This document shows, piece by piece, positions 35,001 through 44,459 of a DNA stretch of 64,000 bases. The notes under the pieces are model-generated. The model ran no database searches and was not told where the DNA came from. It worked only from the letters and a program-made list of their open reading frames with translations. Position numbers and translations under genes: made by a program. Every line of letters starts with the position of its first letter. The stretch's first letter is position 1. The stretch is from Aplectana chamaeleonis (Eukaryota; Nematoda; Chromadorea; Rhabditida; Cosmocercidae), in the NCBI GenBank assembly GCA_029168955.1, contig JAPDOI010000171.1:1178001-1242000 (forward strand), given 5' to 3'.

Positions 35001-38000
35001 TAAACGGGTTGGAGATTCGTGTTAGGCAGCCCGAATAACCCCTATGTACACGATGTGAGGCGATTTGATCGTAGCATTCTCGAAATCGTCAAAAGTGGCG
35101 TTTTTCCAGCAAAATTTCCCCCATTTTGAAGCTTTGGAGCAAATCAGATGGATTTCCATTGAATATTGGCGAATGGATTTCAGATTAGTGATCAGCGCCC
35201 AGAACAACACCTAGAAACAAGTTTGCAGCCCAATCCGAGACAATTTTTTAGAACATCGTGAAAATTGCCATTCGTGTACCCTTTTTATCTACGCAAAGCT
35301 ATGAAAATGCCCACTTTTGGAAATATCCCGTAAATCTCTGAGGCATTTAGGGGATTTTGAAAACGGATTATCAATACTGTGTCCCATACCTACAACTCTC
35401 ATTTCATGGTTTTATTAAAGCCCAACGAAAATGCAAGGCAAGTCTTAGTAAGTGCTAAAGTAGTTAGCAACTACTTTAAGAGCAAGTGGAAGGTGACGAA
35501 ACAAGAACTGTCTGGTTAACTGCTGGCGGGCGAACACCCAGTAGTGAGTCATTCTAAGTTCTTCTTGAACGTTTTTTTTTCCTACGACTTTTCATTCATT
35601 TTAACTCTTGTGATTTCCAGATCTGCCAGAGGCATATGGAAATCGTTTCACGATTGAAATCGTTTTCCTGCTTTGCCGCCCATCTTGGAGACCGCCCCAT
35701 GCTGATTCTGATGATGTCTCTAGAATCGAACAAGACCTTCTGGGAACGGAGTTATGGTCCCTCAAACATTGAGTTATGGTAGCATGGTGGACGAGTTGTC
35801 CAAGGCTTGTAACTTCTGTCTTTTGCAGCCGATGTATGCGAGCTGACCTGAGTATAGAGAGAAGTTGAGAATGAAGGGAAGAGCGGGGTTACTGATCGGA
35901 AACCATCGCTCATCTCGCAAACTGCAATTTTCATATTTTCACGTCGGGGGGGGGGCGCTTTTGGGGTTTGCCTTGCGCTCAAAGTGGCAAGTTCGGGCTG
36001 TTTTGGGGCTCCTCCTGGTTCGTTTTCATGCGTTCTTTCGACGTTAGCGTTACAGAGTGCCTCTCCACTGCCCGTTCCTAGTGGAAACTGAAACACATTT
36101 TTTATCGTGAACACTGCCTTTAAGGTCCACAATAGAGAACGCCTTCGAGTTTTCACCGGAAATCGAAAGAGGCCTCATGGCAGCAGCGATGTCGAAAAAC
36201 GGGTAAAAAAGAGTCCCGAATAGCGCTACACGGCCCTGAACTTCTATATGATGCGCAGTCCCCGCCCATTCCCCTCAACTGTCATTGATCGGAACAACCA
36301 CTGAAAATCGAGTTCGAGAAGAGAACAATATTCAAATGCGGTGATTTTTTTTCAATCCATGCAGAATTGGGAATGGTTTGATCAGTTCATAATCGTACCT
36401 TTTGCTGAAGTACATTTTTTCGTTGTTTGTTTCGATCAATGACCGTTGAGGGGATTGCGCTTTACATAGAAGTTCAGGGCAGTGTAGTAGGGCCAATCGG
36501 AGCTCTTTTTAGCCGTTTTTTCGACATTGCTGTTGCCATAGGCCCAAACCTTCCGAATTTTGATGAAAACTGGGAGACGGCTACATGGGCGAACCCTGCC
36601 CTTAGAGGCAGTGTTCACGAAGAAAAACCTGCACATTTTAGGCTCAAACGTAAGCTTTGGGTCCCTCTAAGAAGATTGAGAACGGAAGTGCGACGGAAAA
36701 CGGCCGGTAAGTGGGTGAAAATCTCGTGGGCCAGCCAACCCACTGGACCACTCCGCCCACATCCTATAATATTTGCCCTGAATTCGTGGTTGGATGAGCG
36801 ACGGTTTCCAATCCGAAGTTCCGTTCTTCCCTTCATTCTCAACTTCTCTCTTTACTCAGGTCAGCTCGCACACGGCGGCTGCAAAAAACGGGAGTTACAA
36901 GCTTCGGGCAACTCGTCCACAATGCTTCCATTGCTGAATTTCGAGGCGCCACAACTCCGTTTCCAGGGGGTCTTGTACGATTCCAGGGACATCATTTAAA
37001 TCAGCATAGGATCGTTTTCAAGATAGGCGGAAAAACAGAAAAACGACTTTTATCGTTAGCACTGCCTTTAAATTACTACAACCTCAGATTATCATCCGAC
37101 AGAAGCCTTCTATCTCCATATGCGATCCGTTTAATCCGAACAACGGCCCTATCGAATAATCCGTTGTCAACCGTTGTTCGCCCATTTTACCGGACCTGAC
37201 TGTCCCAACTTTCGATTTCCTCTCAGACTTATAGTTAGCGTCTTCACGTAATATTGGATATCACGTCATTTCAAATCTGGCCGGATATTCATTTCGTTCC
37301 CCTGGAGAGTACACTCTTCGTTAACACTTAAAGGCAGGGGTCGCGATCAAATATGCTTGTCGTGTTTTTCTCTCTAAACCCTTTTCCGGGTCTCGAGTAG
37401 TAGGACCTATAAGAGAAAATCGCGAAAAAACCACAGTTTTTGGTCGAATTTGAAACCTGAACTTTCCTGTCTTTTGATGGTGGATGAGCCCACTCCACAT
37501 CATTGGCATCAATAACCTCTTATATCAAGAACATCAGCTGGTTTGAAATTGAATTTCAATCAATGATCCTTCGGATTTATGTACACATCTAGTCAAAAAC
37601 ATTGACTGAAGTGCTTGCGTTCATGGTTCAACTGCTTTTATTGGTAAATTTGCATTTATTTGTTCCTCTGAATGTCGATGATTTTTGACCGCTCGGCCTG
37701 AGACTGCGATCTTTTTGGTCGGCGCTGCGCATGTGTGCACATAGTGGGTTTTATGGGCCCTAAAAACTCTAATTCTAGCCCGTTTTTCGCCACGCTACCT
37801 TAACAGTTTTTCAGCTGTTTTTGATCTAAGCTGGGTTTTGTAGTTTTTTCGATAACGTTTTTCATCGCGACCACTGCCTTTGATGGACCGCGTGTCCACA
37901 CTGCTCACCCACGGCTGTTTTGCCCATGGCACCGCGTGTCCACACTGTCCATGTACGCGAATTTCGTCGTTCCCGCAGAATAACAGATTCCTTTCCTTTG

Positions 38001-40803
38001 TAGCTGTAAGATCCGTACTGAAAAGAACTTATAATACCATTTTGCAGACATGAGGCAACTAAAATTCTTTTATACGGGTTTATTCATATTGAAAATCCCT
38101 GTTTCAAAACCGACTAAGTTGATGGATCGTAGAGCGCGCGGCAGGTTACGAGGATTAGCCGTGGGGCGCGTGTTCTCTTGGAGGCACACTCCCACCTTAG
38201 AATCGTTTTTTGGCTTTTTTGGCTTGTCTTTGAGAAAATTTTGGGCTGATCTAATGTTGTATTCAAAAGCGCTCAGAACCAACTACGAACGAAGTTATGG
38301 CCCCCAAAGATTGTGATTTTGGACGGTGAGAAATTAGGAGACGAGTTGTCTCGGGTCTGTTTTTTTTTCTCGTCCTCCGCGGCCATTGCACTATGTACAG
38401 CAGACCACACTATAAAGCTAGGCCGCTTATTGGCCTGTAATCATTCATTCGTTTATTTCAGGTACGCTTATTAGGTACGAAATCGGAACAAGAAACAGTC
38501 AACGTAAGAGACCGATGTGGTTAGTCTCATAGAAACCGGGGAGTGGAGAGCTCTGATCGGAAGGGCAGTGGTCGGCCAACACTGCAAGCTCAAGTAGAGG
38601 TGATCCGTGAGCTCCGGCTACCACCACGGTTGGTCGCCAACCTTCCTGAAATCCACCAACGGGGACCATCAGTAATGAAGAACGAAAGAAGTCTAACGTG
38701 TTAGTAGGAGAACAACGTAGACAATTTAGCAACGAGCGTTAGTAACACCAACACGGTGGTTCATATCATGTGGGATAGAATCAGCGGAGCGGCTCTTAAA
38801 GGAAGGCTACGAAACACCATCTAGAACATGTTTTTGGAAATAGTCGACTAAATATGCCGGGAAAGAAGAGGATCGCTTCCACCTGAATGCACTGTTTTCA
38901 AAATTATTCCATTGTCGAACAGTCTTTGCTAGCAAAGAACTTGCATATGCCGTTGTTTTCTTGGAGCCTGCTTGAGATTGTTACAGATCTTTACTTTGGC
39001 TAAAGCGTTTCGGCGAGATCGCCTTCTTCAGAGCTTGAAAAAGTCAAACACGTGCGCGAAACTAGCCGCTCAAACACATCAGCATGTCGAACCGAATTCT
39101 TCCCACTTCTAACAATTGATTATTAATGTCTCTATTCTATCTAGTGTCACCTCTCAAAACGGTTGTTACAGCACTAGCAGTCGCGACCAATAGCCAGAAA
39201 TGAAACGATTAGAACGGGGCGGTTCTTACAGGAGTCGAGAGTGTTCGCTCAATCCCATATCATAGGTCACAGTATCGCACGAAAGGGATGAGCTTGGCGG
39301 TGGTGGAAATCCAATCCTCCCGGCGATTCATTGCTGGATTCTTCTTCTAAATCCAAAACGCTTCCAGCATCTTCCTGGAGATTATATCTTTTTCCCTTTC
39401 CATAATGTTCACGCCGACTTCTATTCACTGTGCTAGGCCGATAGTAAATGGAAGAACCTAGATTTTGATCGAATTCCAAGGCGCATCTCGTCCCTATTGA
39501 GACCGAAAACCCTGATATGGGCAGAGAGAATGGGTGCTGATACAGGGGGAGGCGTAGGGAAGTTGTGCTAAATTTTTCTCGCTTTTGAATGAAAGAATGA
39601 GATTCCACGCTCGGCGGGGTTGCTACAAACAGCGGCCGGACCTTAATGTCAAATTTTATCCACGAGCTTGGAGTGTGCCTTTGAGTGTTAGAATAAAATT
39701 TCCAAGATTCATCGCGCACGCATGCTTAGGCACCTATAGGCCGAAATCATACTTCCCGCGATTAGCGACAGCGGCAGTGCATGCGGGGCATATCGAAATT
39801 CGGTCGATATGGATGGTAAACATTGTGTCGCGTCGCTCGTTGCTGGAAGTGTGATCACGGTCGTACACTATCGAACGGCATCGCAACTTTTGTTAAAGGC
39901 GCTGTTCACGAGAAAAAAATGTGTTTCAGTTTCCACTAGGAATGGGTAGTGGAGGAGGTAACTGTAATGTTGACGTCGAAAGAACGCATGAAAACGAGCC
40001 AGGAAGAGCCCGGAAAGAGCCTGAAGATGTCACTTCGAGCGCAAGGCAAATCCCAAAAGCACAACACACGCCCACCTACGTGAACAAATGAATGCTCGAG
40101 ATCGTGAAATGAGCGATTCATTCCAATCATTAGCCCCGTTCTTCCCTTCATTCTCAACCTCTCTCTCTACTCAGGTCCGCTCGCATACATCGGCTGCAAA
40201 ATACGGAAGTTACAAGCTTCGGAAGACTCGTAAACCATGTTTTCTTACCTCGATTTTTGAGGGACCATAACTCCGTTCCCAGAAGGTCTTGTGAGATTTC
40301 AGAAACATCATTGGAATCAGAAAGGTACCGTTTTCAAAATAGGCAAAAAACAGAAAAGGAATTTTTATCGTGAGTACTGCCTTTAAACCTACGGTTTCAA
40401 AAATGAAGAAACTAAAATGTTTATACTTTTGACTAACCTATTTTCACCATTCTCTGAGAAACTCCATGTGTTTTCACCTTCGCAACAAACACGGTAGCTT
40501 CGGAATCGCGAAAAGCTAGAAGCCTACCAGCTAGCTGACCGCACTGGCACAACGCCAACTCCATTATCTCGTGCTGAAACTTCTTATTGATTACCGCTCA
40601 GAACTAGAAGGAAGAATAGAGAGAAGCAAAAGTTTTGTGTTCTATAGTGATACCAAAAGAAAAGTTCTTCTATCTCACGTCATGTACGATCTTCCCATCT
40701 CCCTGAGGTTTCGCAGTGAGCGGATCGAATAGGTATATTACAGATTTTCCGGCACGATCAATTGTGGCCACCGTGTCGTTGGCGAGTGATGTCACCTTCT
40801 CAT
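22634..40803 (-). CDS. che-2: IFT80/CHE-2 intraflagellar transport protein, C-terminal ten exons (5' exons not found)
   Basis: Role (family knowledge): IFT80 is a WD-repeat and TPR-like subunit of the IFT-B complex, which carries cargo along ciliary microtubules; in nematodes it acts in ciliated sensory neurons. Exons on the minus strand in order: 40803-40679, 27738-27619, 26359-26302, 26231-26126, 26037-25896, 25846-25757, 23516-23430, 23056-22971, 22910-22787, 22705-22634 (TAG at 22634-22636). All phases join, giving about 320 residues. Family landmarks: SLANDTVATIDRAGKSVIYLF and GDGK, ITLRRSDGSVVT, SRWDQAIRLCRQVK, and YRQRYLEKLGRKETDKTFL, which matches the conserved YRQ.(F/Y)LE.(F)G.(Q)ET..(F)L block near the IFT80 C-terminus. 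The missing N-terminal ~450 residues (WD propellers) should lie above 40803. Odd point: the intron 27739-40678 is about 12.9 kb and full of transposons. Confidence 0.85.
23430..23516 (-). CDS. che-2: IFT80 internal exon
   Basis: 29 codons, phase 0 at both ends, acceptor ATTTTTCAG and donor GTAAGT. It reads IEKAAMFAEARDNS onward, ending ALLTGK; this corresponds to the segment just before the EAE..L repeat of IFT80. The upstream intron (23517-25756) holds a complete transposon. Confidence 0.85.
23847..25671. mobile_element. TATACATTGGATCC element in an IFT80 intron, with 8-bp target duplication
   Basis: Ends TATACAATAGATCC (23847-23860) and GGCTCCAGTGTATA (25658-25671). Target duplication TAAACCAA/TAAACCAG (23839-23846, 25672-25679; one change). 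It has two or three 42-bp units at the left end. It also includes a foldback around 24165-24440 in which TGTGTCCGAACGAGACTGGCC returns as GGCCAGTCTCACTCGGACACA. Confidence 0.85.
25757..26359 (-). CDS. che-2: IFT80 four internal exons
   Basis: Exons 26359-26302, 26231-26126, 26037-25896 and 25846-25757; introns of 70, 88 and 49 bp. Split codons are restored correctly (G|TC Val at the first junction, AG|C Ser at the second). Sequence landmarks: QLLFNDVTNMLAGFGDGR, VDIAFLDRSLLQRSIIE, SFTGTTITLRRSDG, SRWDQAIRLCRQVK and IDTIWAVLAGLSSSA. Weak sites (donors GTGGGT and GTCTTG, acceptor TTGAG) make the exact ends slightly uncertain. Confidence 0.85.
26528..26657. mobile_element. Small inverted-repeat element with 10-12 bp target duplication
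   Basis: Terminal GGTGGTGGCC...GGCCACCATC; direct repeats TGATTACTCGG on both sides (26518-26528, 26658-26668). The interior has GAGGAGGCGGGAGAAACGGGG and CCTGACTGG/CCAGTCAGG. The second copy is at 31233-31394. Long target duplications like this are typical of Mutator-like elements; the assignment is inferred. Confidence 0.8.
27619..27738 (-). CDS. che-2: IFT80 internal exon
   Basis: 40 codons, phase 0 at both ends, strong acceptor (GAATTTCAG) and donor (GTAAGT). The segment TSYVVTVATDRTVTSTSL aligns with the family stretch in which an Asn-Arg-Asp beta-strand precedes the next propeller blade, and its end joins in frame to QLLFND. Conservation is weaker than for the other exons; position and phase support it. 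Confidence 0.65.
28113..28143. repeat. Strong GC hairpin
   Basis: GTTGACCGGGCG pairs with CGCCCCGGTCAAC (one bulge) around TCCACT. It lies in the large IFT80 intron near a hammerhead-like repeat. Confidence 0.75.
28240..28400 (-). repeat. Dispersed repeat with hammerhead-like motif (inverted partner at 32510-32680)
   Basis: Shared landmarks: CGCTTTATTCGCGA next to GTTTCGGGTC, the stretch GTTATCACATA, and the segment with GCAGCTGCGGCAGCGGCACG. On the minus strand GGAGAAGG-TTCTACGACC-CGAAACGTC imitates the hammerhead core, with changes in the first block. Confidence 0.55.
28434..29127. mobile_element. TIR element carrying an SL1-like RNA gene
   Basis: CTCAGAAAAAGGAAAACAAG with TTACTTGTAA at the left and TTACAAGTAACTTG with CTTTTCTGAG at the right form ~30-bp terminal inverted repeats, each next to TA. 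Subterminal regions are filled with GTTACATGTAAC-like motifs and a palindrome (28447-28650). The centre (about 28760-28940) is unrelated and holds the SL1-like sequence. A second, degraded family member is at about 59280-59760. Confidence 0.7.
28811..28920 (+). ncRNA. SL1-like spliced-leader RNA gene (possibly a pseudogene)
   Basis: 28811-28832 matches the 22-nt nematode SL1 leader except T to C at position 4 and is followed at once by a GT splice donor. The leader's first stem is perfect: TCAATTACC pairs with GGTAATTGA across the donor. Downstream are GCAGGG/CCCCGC and CAAGA/TCTTG stem candidates and an ACGC...GCGT stem after TGGAACG, echoing the third stem of SL RNAs. No clear Sm site (AATTTTTGG-like) was found where expected, arguing for loss of function. 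The gene lies inside a transposon-like repeat rather than in a 5S/SL cluster. Confidence 0.65.
29128..29825. other. No gene supported
   Basis: Unique sequence in the large IFT80 intron. Lys/Phe-rich open frames around 29230-29440 have no recognisable family. Confidence 0.4.
29826..29949. mobile_element. ~124-bp inverted-repeat element, copy 1
   Basis: It begins GGCCGGAATCATACTTCTCGCG and ends ATATGATTTCGGCC; the interior has AGCGAYAGCGACAGTGCA and TGGTAAACATYG-like motifs. Further copies are at 31596-31716, 39739-39863 and 45240-45361. Confidence 0.75.
31233..31394. mobile_element. Small inverted-repeat element with 12-bp target duplication, second copy
   Basis: Flanked by CTGTCATGACCG on both sides (31221-31232, 31395-31406). 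The empty site reads GCTGTCATGACTGACATGC at 6368-6386. The arms (GGAGGCGGGAGAAACGGGG, CGAGGTTCCTGATTGGA) are strong reverse complements around GCTAGCCCGTATGGCG. Confidence 0.88.
31596..31716. mobile_element. ~121-bp inverted-repeat element, copy 2
   Basis: GGGCCTAGTCCATACTTTCCGCG at the left and CGGGAAGTATGCACTAGGCC at the right; same family as 29826-29949. Confidence 0.75.
32510..32680 (+). repeat. Dispersed repeat with hammerhead-like motif, partner of 28240-28400
   Basis: CCGAAGGA, a stem GGGTC-TAA-GACCC, then CGAAAAATCGCG and AATAAAGCGG. The GAAA block is kept and the first core block is altered. Confidence 0.55.
33071..33576. mobile_element. TTAA-type AGGCAGCAGACACGC element, copy 2 (506 bp)
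   Basis: TTAAAGGCAGCAGACACGCTCG at the left, GAGTGTGTCTGCTGCCTTAA at the right. The host sequence GGGCGGTCTC...AAGACAC belongs to another repeat. Confidence 0.8.
33577..34545. repeat. Diverged relative of the 494-bp TTAA family
   Basis: 34290-34500 reads CTTCCCTTCATTCTTAACG, GTTACAAGCCTCGGACGACTCG and AACTCCGTTCCCAGAAGGTC, the same order as the ~494-bp family, but the ends are unrecognisable or fused with another repeat. Confidence 0.5.
34546..35659. other. No gene; repeat remnants
   Basis: Parts resemble the interior of the foldback at 18173-19182 (for example GAGCCGAATCCGAAAAATG). No splice-supported exon was recognised; this is inside the large IFT80 intron. Confidence 0.45.
35660..36123 (-). 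mobile_element. 494-bp TTAA family, truncated copy
   Basis: The right end TTATCGTGAACACTGCCTTTAA is intact; the left end lacks the AGGCAGTG terminus. The body is in reverse order compared with 39894-40386. It includes a G10 run at about 35945. Confidence 0.75.
36602..37071. mobile_element. 494-bp TTAA family, diverged copy
   Basis: It starts TTAGAGGCAGTGTTCACGA and ends TTATCGTTAGCACTGCCTTTAA. The overlapping 190-codon frame (36427-36999) begins outside the element and is judged accidental. Confidence 0.75.
37072..39000. other. No gene supported; repeat fragments
   Basis: 37875-37950 has two tandem GACCGCGTGTCCACACTG-like units, also present at 32790-32860 and 6640. 38150-38360 resembles the 494-bp family body. 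Otherwise this is unique intron sequence. Confidence 0.45.
39002..39036 (-). ncRNA. Hammerhead-ribozyme motif with intact core
   Basis: On the minus strand CTGAAGA (39031-39025), a spacer A, stem II GGCGA-TC-TCGCC, then GAAA (39011-39008) and CGC reproduce the complete hammerhead core, and stem II is perfect. The outer helix is not obvious by eye. This compact form is the one described from Penelope-like elements. Confidence 0.55.
39739..39863. mobile_element. ~125-bp inverted-repeat element, copy 3
   Basis: GGCCGAAATCATACTTCCCGCG at the left, GGAAGTGTGATCACGGTC at the right; family of 29826-29949. Confidence 0.7.
39894..40386. mobile_element. TTAA-type AGGCAGTGTTCACG element (493 bp)
   Basis: TTAAAGGCGCTGTTCACGAG at the left, ATCGTGAGTACTGCCTTTAA at the right. 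The body includes GACGTCGAAAGAACGCATG, GAGCCAGGAAGAGCCC and CTTCCCTTCATTCTCAAC, shared in the same order with the copies at 41672 and 42691. Confidence 0.88.
40679..40803 (-). CDS. che-2: IFT80 internal exon (most 5' one found)
   Basis: 125 bp after acceptor CTTTCAG, donor GTGAGA. It reads EKVTSLANDTVATIDRAG then SVIYLFDPLTAKPQGDGK, closely following the family's SLSNDTIA.....IYLFE..TGK.LGDGK. The first codon is completed by an upstream exon that I could not locate. Confidence 0.85.
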
Positions 40804-41671
40804 CTGAAAGCTGGCATTGAGCTCATTGCTGAGGCCACGGATATGATTCACGAAATTCGTGCAAGGGTAAGACATGATCAAGCAACGCTGACAAATGCTC
40901 TGACCGTGACCGTGACAGTTGCATACATGTTGAAAGGAGGAAGAGGGAGTAGGCGCGACAATAAGGTCTTAGTAGGAGCTTAAGAAGCCACTAAGAGACT
41001 CGATCTGAAATTTCCTAATCGATTTGTCATTTAATCGAATTCACAATCCCCTATTGAATCAGTGAGATAAAAAAAATCGTGAAGGGTTTCTACACGTTTC
41101 CAAGCCTTGTAGCTTTCTTGGCTCCACTCAGATGGAAAATTATTCATTCTCTGGCGAACTGTGCCGTCCAGACCATGCCGTCGATAGGTTTTCATCTCAT
41201 GGATCACCCCTTGTTGACAACCAGAGTGACACTTATTGTCCGCTGCCCACGGAGCTACGCCTGTTGTCCGGCTGTTGACATCCTATCATGTGGCGTTTAG
41301 CGTTCTATTTAGCAGTTCACATCACGCAGGACTGCTTTATCTAGTCTAGGAACTGCTTCAACTGCGTGCTCTTGTTTTTGCTTTTGCTCACGAACTTTCT
41401 AACTTTTTGCATTTCCATTTGTGCCAAACCTTTTTATATTCCTCCAACTCTTCTTTCTGTTCGTATTCTTCCTGCTCATTTTCGCACTTCCTGCTTGTTC
41501 TCCTTTTTTCAATTATTGAAAAAAGAAGAGTAGTGGTTTCAAAACTTAAGGATTGAGAATCGGCAATGGAGTGGCACAAACTTGGGTTTAGATTTGAGAG
41601 TTCGAATTTATAGGTCTGACGTGAGTGATAAGCATTCCCTTAATTTCTTCATGAGTTTGGGAATGCTCTGT

Positions 41672-42165
41672 TTAAAGGCAGTGTTCACGATGAAAAAAGT
41701 TTCCGAAATTCCACTAGGATTGGGTAGTGGAGGGACACTCTGTAACGCTAACGTCGAAAGAACGCATGAAAACGAGCCAGGAAGAGCCCCAAAAGAGCCC
41801 GAAGTTGCAACTTCGAGCGCATTGAAAACCCCAAAAGCGCATCACACGCCCACCGAAGTGAACAAATGAATGCTCGAGATCGTGAGATGAGCGATGATTT
41901 TGAATCATTAGCCCCGTTCTTCCCTTCATTCTCAGCTTCTCTCTTTACTCAGGTCAGCTCGCATAGATCGGCTGCAAAAGGCGGAAGTTACAAGCCTCGG
42001 ACAACTCGTCCACCATGTTTCCATAGCTCAATCTTTGAGGGACCATAATTGCGTTCACAGAAGGTCTTGTGGGATTTCAGAGACACCACTGGAATCAGCA
42101 TGGGGCCGTTTTCAAGATAGGGGGTAAAACAGAAAAACGATTTTCATCGTGAACACTGCCTTTAA
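41672..42165. mobile_element. TTAA-type AGGCAGTGTTCACG element (494 bp)
   Basis: TTAAAGGCAGTGTTCACGATG ... CATCGTGAACACTGCCTTTAA. Nearly identical to the reverse complement of 48274-48767, so these are probably young copies. Confidence 0.92.
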
Positions 42166-42283
42166 GTGATAAGAAAATCGTGACTGCGGTGCACCCCACA
42201 AATCATGGAGATAGACCACGCAGAATTTGAAAATTGATGAAATTAAAATAAGGCTCAGAGCAATGACGGGTATATGAATAATC

Positions 42284-43240
42284 TTCAAAGGCATCGTACG
42301 CGCTGAGAACCACTCACCGTTTTTTGGGGGTTTAAATCATTGGTTGGGCCCGCCTAAGAACGTAGGTAGAGTTTGTTGGGTCACGAACGCATCATAGTGT
42401 GGATAGTGAAGATTGAATGCCTCGAACTCCGTCAAAAGAGGCCAGCCATCCGACAGCAATGTGGCCTCAAATGAGAAAGGAAAGTAGCTTATCATCAAGT
42501 GATACACCAACTTCCCTTAATTTAAGCTGTATCATTTGTTGATAAGCTAGTTTCTTTTCTCATTTGATGCCACATGGCTGTCAGAGGGCGGACCTCTTCT
42601 GACGAAACCCGAGACATACCAGCTCCCATATCTACGCAATAATGGGATGGTGACCCAACAATCTCTCTCTAACTACGTTCTCAGGCGGGCTTCAAGGCAG
42701 TGTCCACGATAAAAACCATGTCTAATTTTTTTGGGGGAGATCGGCAGCTGCGGGGCCTAGGGCAACCCTAACGTTGAAAAAACTAAGAAAAATGAGCTCG
42801 GAACGGTCCCCTACGGCCCCAAAGTTGGACACCCGTCAGCTCGTCACCCCCAGATGCACTTTCCACGCCCACCGACGCGAACAAATGAATGCTCGAGATT
42901 GTGAGATGAGCGATGGTTTCCGATCAATAGCCCCGCTCTTCCCTTTATTCCCAGCTTCTCTCTTTACTCAGGTAAGCTCGCATGCTTTAGGTGCAAAAGA
43001 CGTGAGTTACAAGCCTCGGACTACTCGTCCACCATGCTTCCCTAGCTCAATTTTCGAGGGACCATAACTCCGTTCCTAGAAGGTCTTTTACGATTTCAAA
43101 AGCATCATCGGAATCAGCATGGGACCGTCTTCAAGATAGGCGAAAAAGCAGAAAAACGATTTTTATAGTGAACACTGCCTTTAACCAATGATTTAAACCC
43201 AAAAACGGTGAGTGGCTTTCAGCGCATGCGATGCCTTCAA
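42284..43240. mobile_element. TTCAAAGGCATCG foldback element, interrupted by a 494-bp TTAA element
   Basis: The left arm (TTCAAAGGCATCGTACGCGC, CTCACCGTTTTTTGGGGG, GGGCCCGCCTAAGAACGTAG) returns inverted on the right (CTACGTTCTCAGGCGGGC, then after the insert AACCAATGATTTAAACCC, CGGTGAGTGG, GCGATGCCTTCAA). A left-arm relative occurs at about 51888-52000. Confidence 0.8.
42691..43184. mobile_element. TTAA-type element (494 bp) nested in the foldback element
   Basis: TTCAAGGCAGTGTCCACGATA ... TAGTGAACACTGCCTTTAA. The foldback's intact opposite arm shows what the site looked like before insertion. Confidence 0.88.
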
Positions 43241-44240
43241 GGTGAACTTTTTAATCCGATTCACTCATTTTTGCACTTCGTAGAAAAAGCTTTGCTGATG
43301 ACCAGCCAACGTTGATTGCGCCAAGCGAGAAACGGCACGAATATTTGATCCGACAAGGGAGGTGCGGAACTGTTCCGATTCCGGGTTTCCGGTGCTTTCT
43401 GGGCTGTACCGTTTCCGCTTCCAGGTTTTTGGGTCAGGAGACGGAAGAAAGTGCTACAAGGCTAAGGGTTACGTCTTCCCAGCGCTCGAAGCCGGCCCCT
43501 CTGCAATTATCACAGGATGAATGGGTCGAACCCTGATCGCTAGGACCTGGGGTGGTAGTAAACCAGACAAACTATGATGTTAACTAAGACCTTTAACATC
43601 GATGTTAATTATGAGATTATTAGTCAGGACAAAAAAACAGTGTTTTAATGTTTAAGGCCAAAATAAGCTTATGTGAAAATCCTAGAACTAAACTTCAATG
43701 TTACTACCCGTTAACAATGATGTTATCGGTTAGAAAACCCTCGATCGCGAACATTGACGTTCGCCAAGTAATCAGCGTTCTCCACAGGCCAGCGACAAGA
43801 CACTGCGCCTATCGAGGAGTGCGCTGGACGACGATGGTGGGTTAGAGCAAAAAGTCCTCTCGGGGACTTTTTACTGGAACCCGCCAACTCCCAGTTCCCC
43901 GTCCATTATCACCGATGCCGTAAATGGACCAAGAACGGTCCAAATACACGTCAATTCCCACACGACTAGGCGCTCCAATAGTGATGTGCAGTGATAGCGC
44001 GATCAATAGTGAGTATTGCCTTCCGTTGATTGATAAACGAATGGCAATCCAGCTGACTGCTCTCTTTTGATGATTTTGTTTTTGTCCATCTCTTTATGTT
44101 CACGATTTTTCGTCTTAATCTTTTTGGCTCAAATGATTACTGCGAAGTTAGGTGGCCCTGGCCGAGAAAGCTGTAAGAAGAATAGCGGGATTAATTAAAA
44201 TCCACTGAAAGATAAATTTGAAAGCTCCATTCTTCGGATT
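43241..44240. other. No gene supported; strong hairpin at 43849-43872
   Basis: AAAAAGTCC pairs with GGACTTTTT across a short loop (43849-43872), followed by T-rich sequence, so it looks like a terminator-type hairpin. Open frames around it (minus strand about 43990-43850, plus strand 43312-43536) are not recognised. Confidence 0.45.
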
Positions 44241-44459
44241 TCGAAACGACCTTGGATTTTTTCGTCTGCGTTTATGTGTTTGGTATCAATTTCTTTCGTG
44301 ATTCTGTTGTTTTTGTAATTATTCAAATAAATTTGAAAAAACATAAATATTCAATACGTTGGATGGAGAAAATCAATTTTTTTCAGAACTCGATATCCAT
44401 TCGGCATTGTGTGTTATTCCGTTTTCCAAATATCCGTTCTTAGAGTCGTAGAAGGATTT

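Noticed and set aside
36427..36999. 190-codon plus-strand frame
   Set aside because: It begins outside and continues within a TTAA element; other copies of the element do not keep the frame.
41310..41579. Lys/Glu-rich minus-strand frame followed by a second frame ending VLRDVNC
   Set aside because: The frames can be joined only by a ~31-bp intron, too short, or a frameshift; no family was recognised.
43525..43580. Minus-strand tRNA candidate (GGGTTCGACCC with a TAGT/ACTA stem)
   Set aside because: The anticodon and acceptor stems do not pair.
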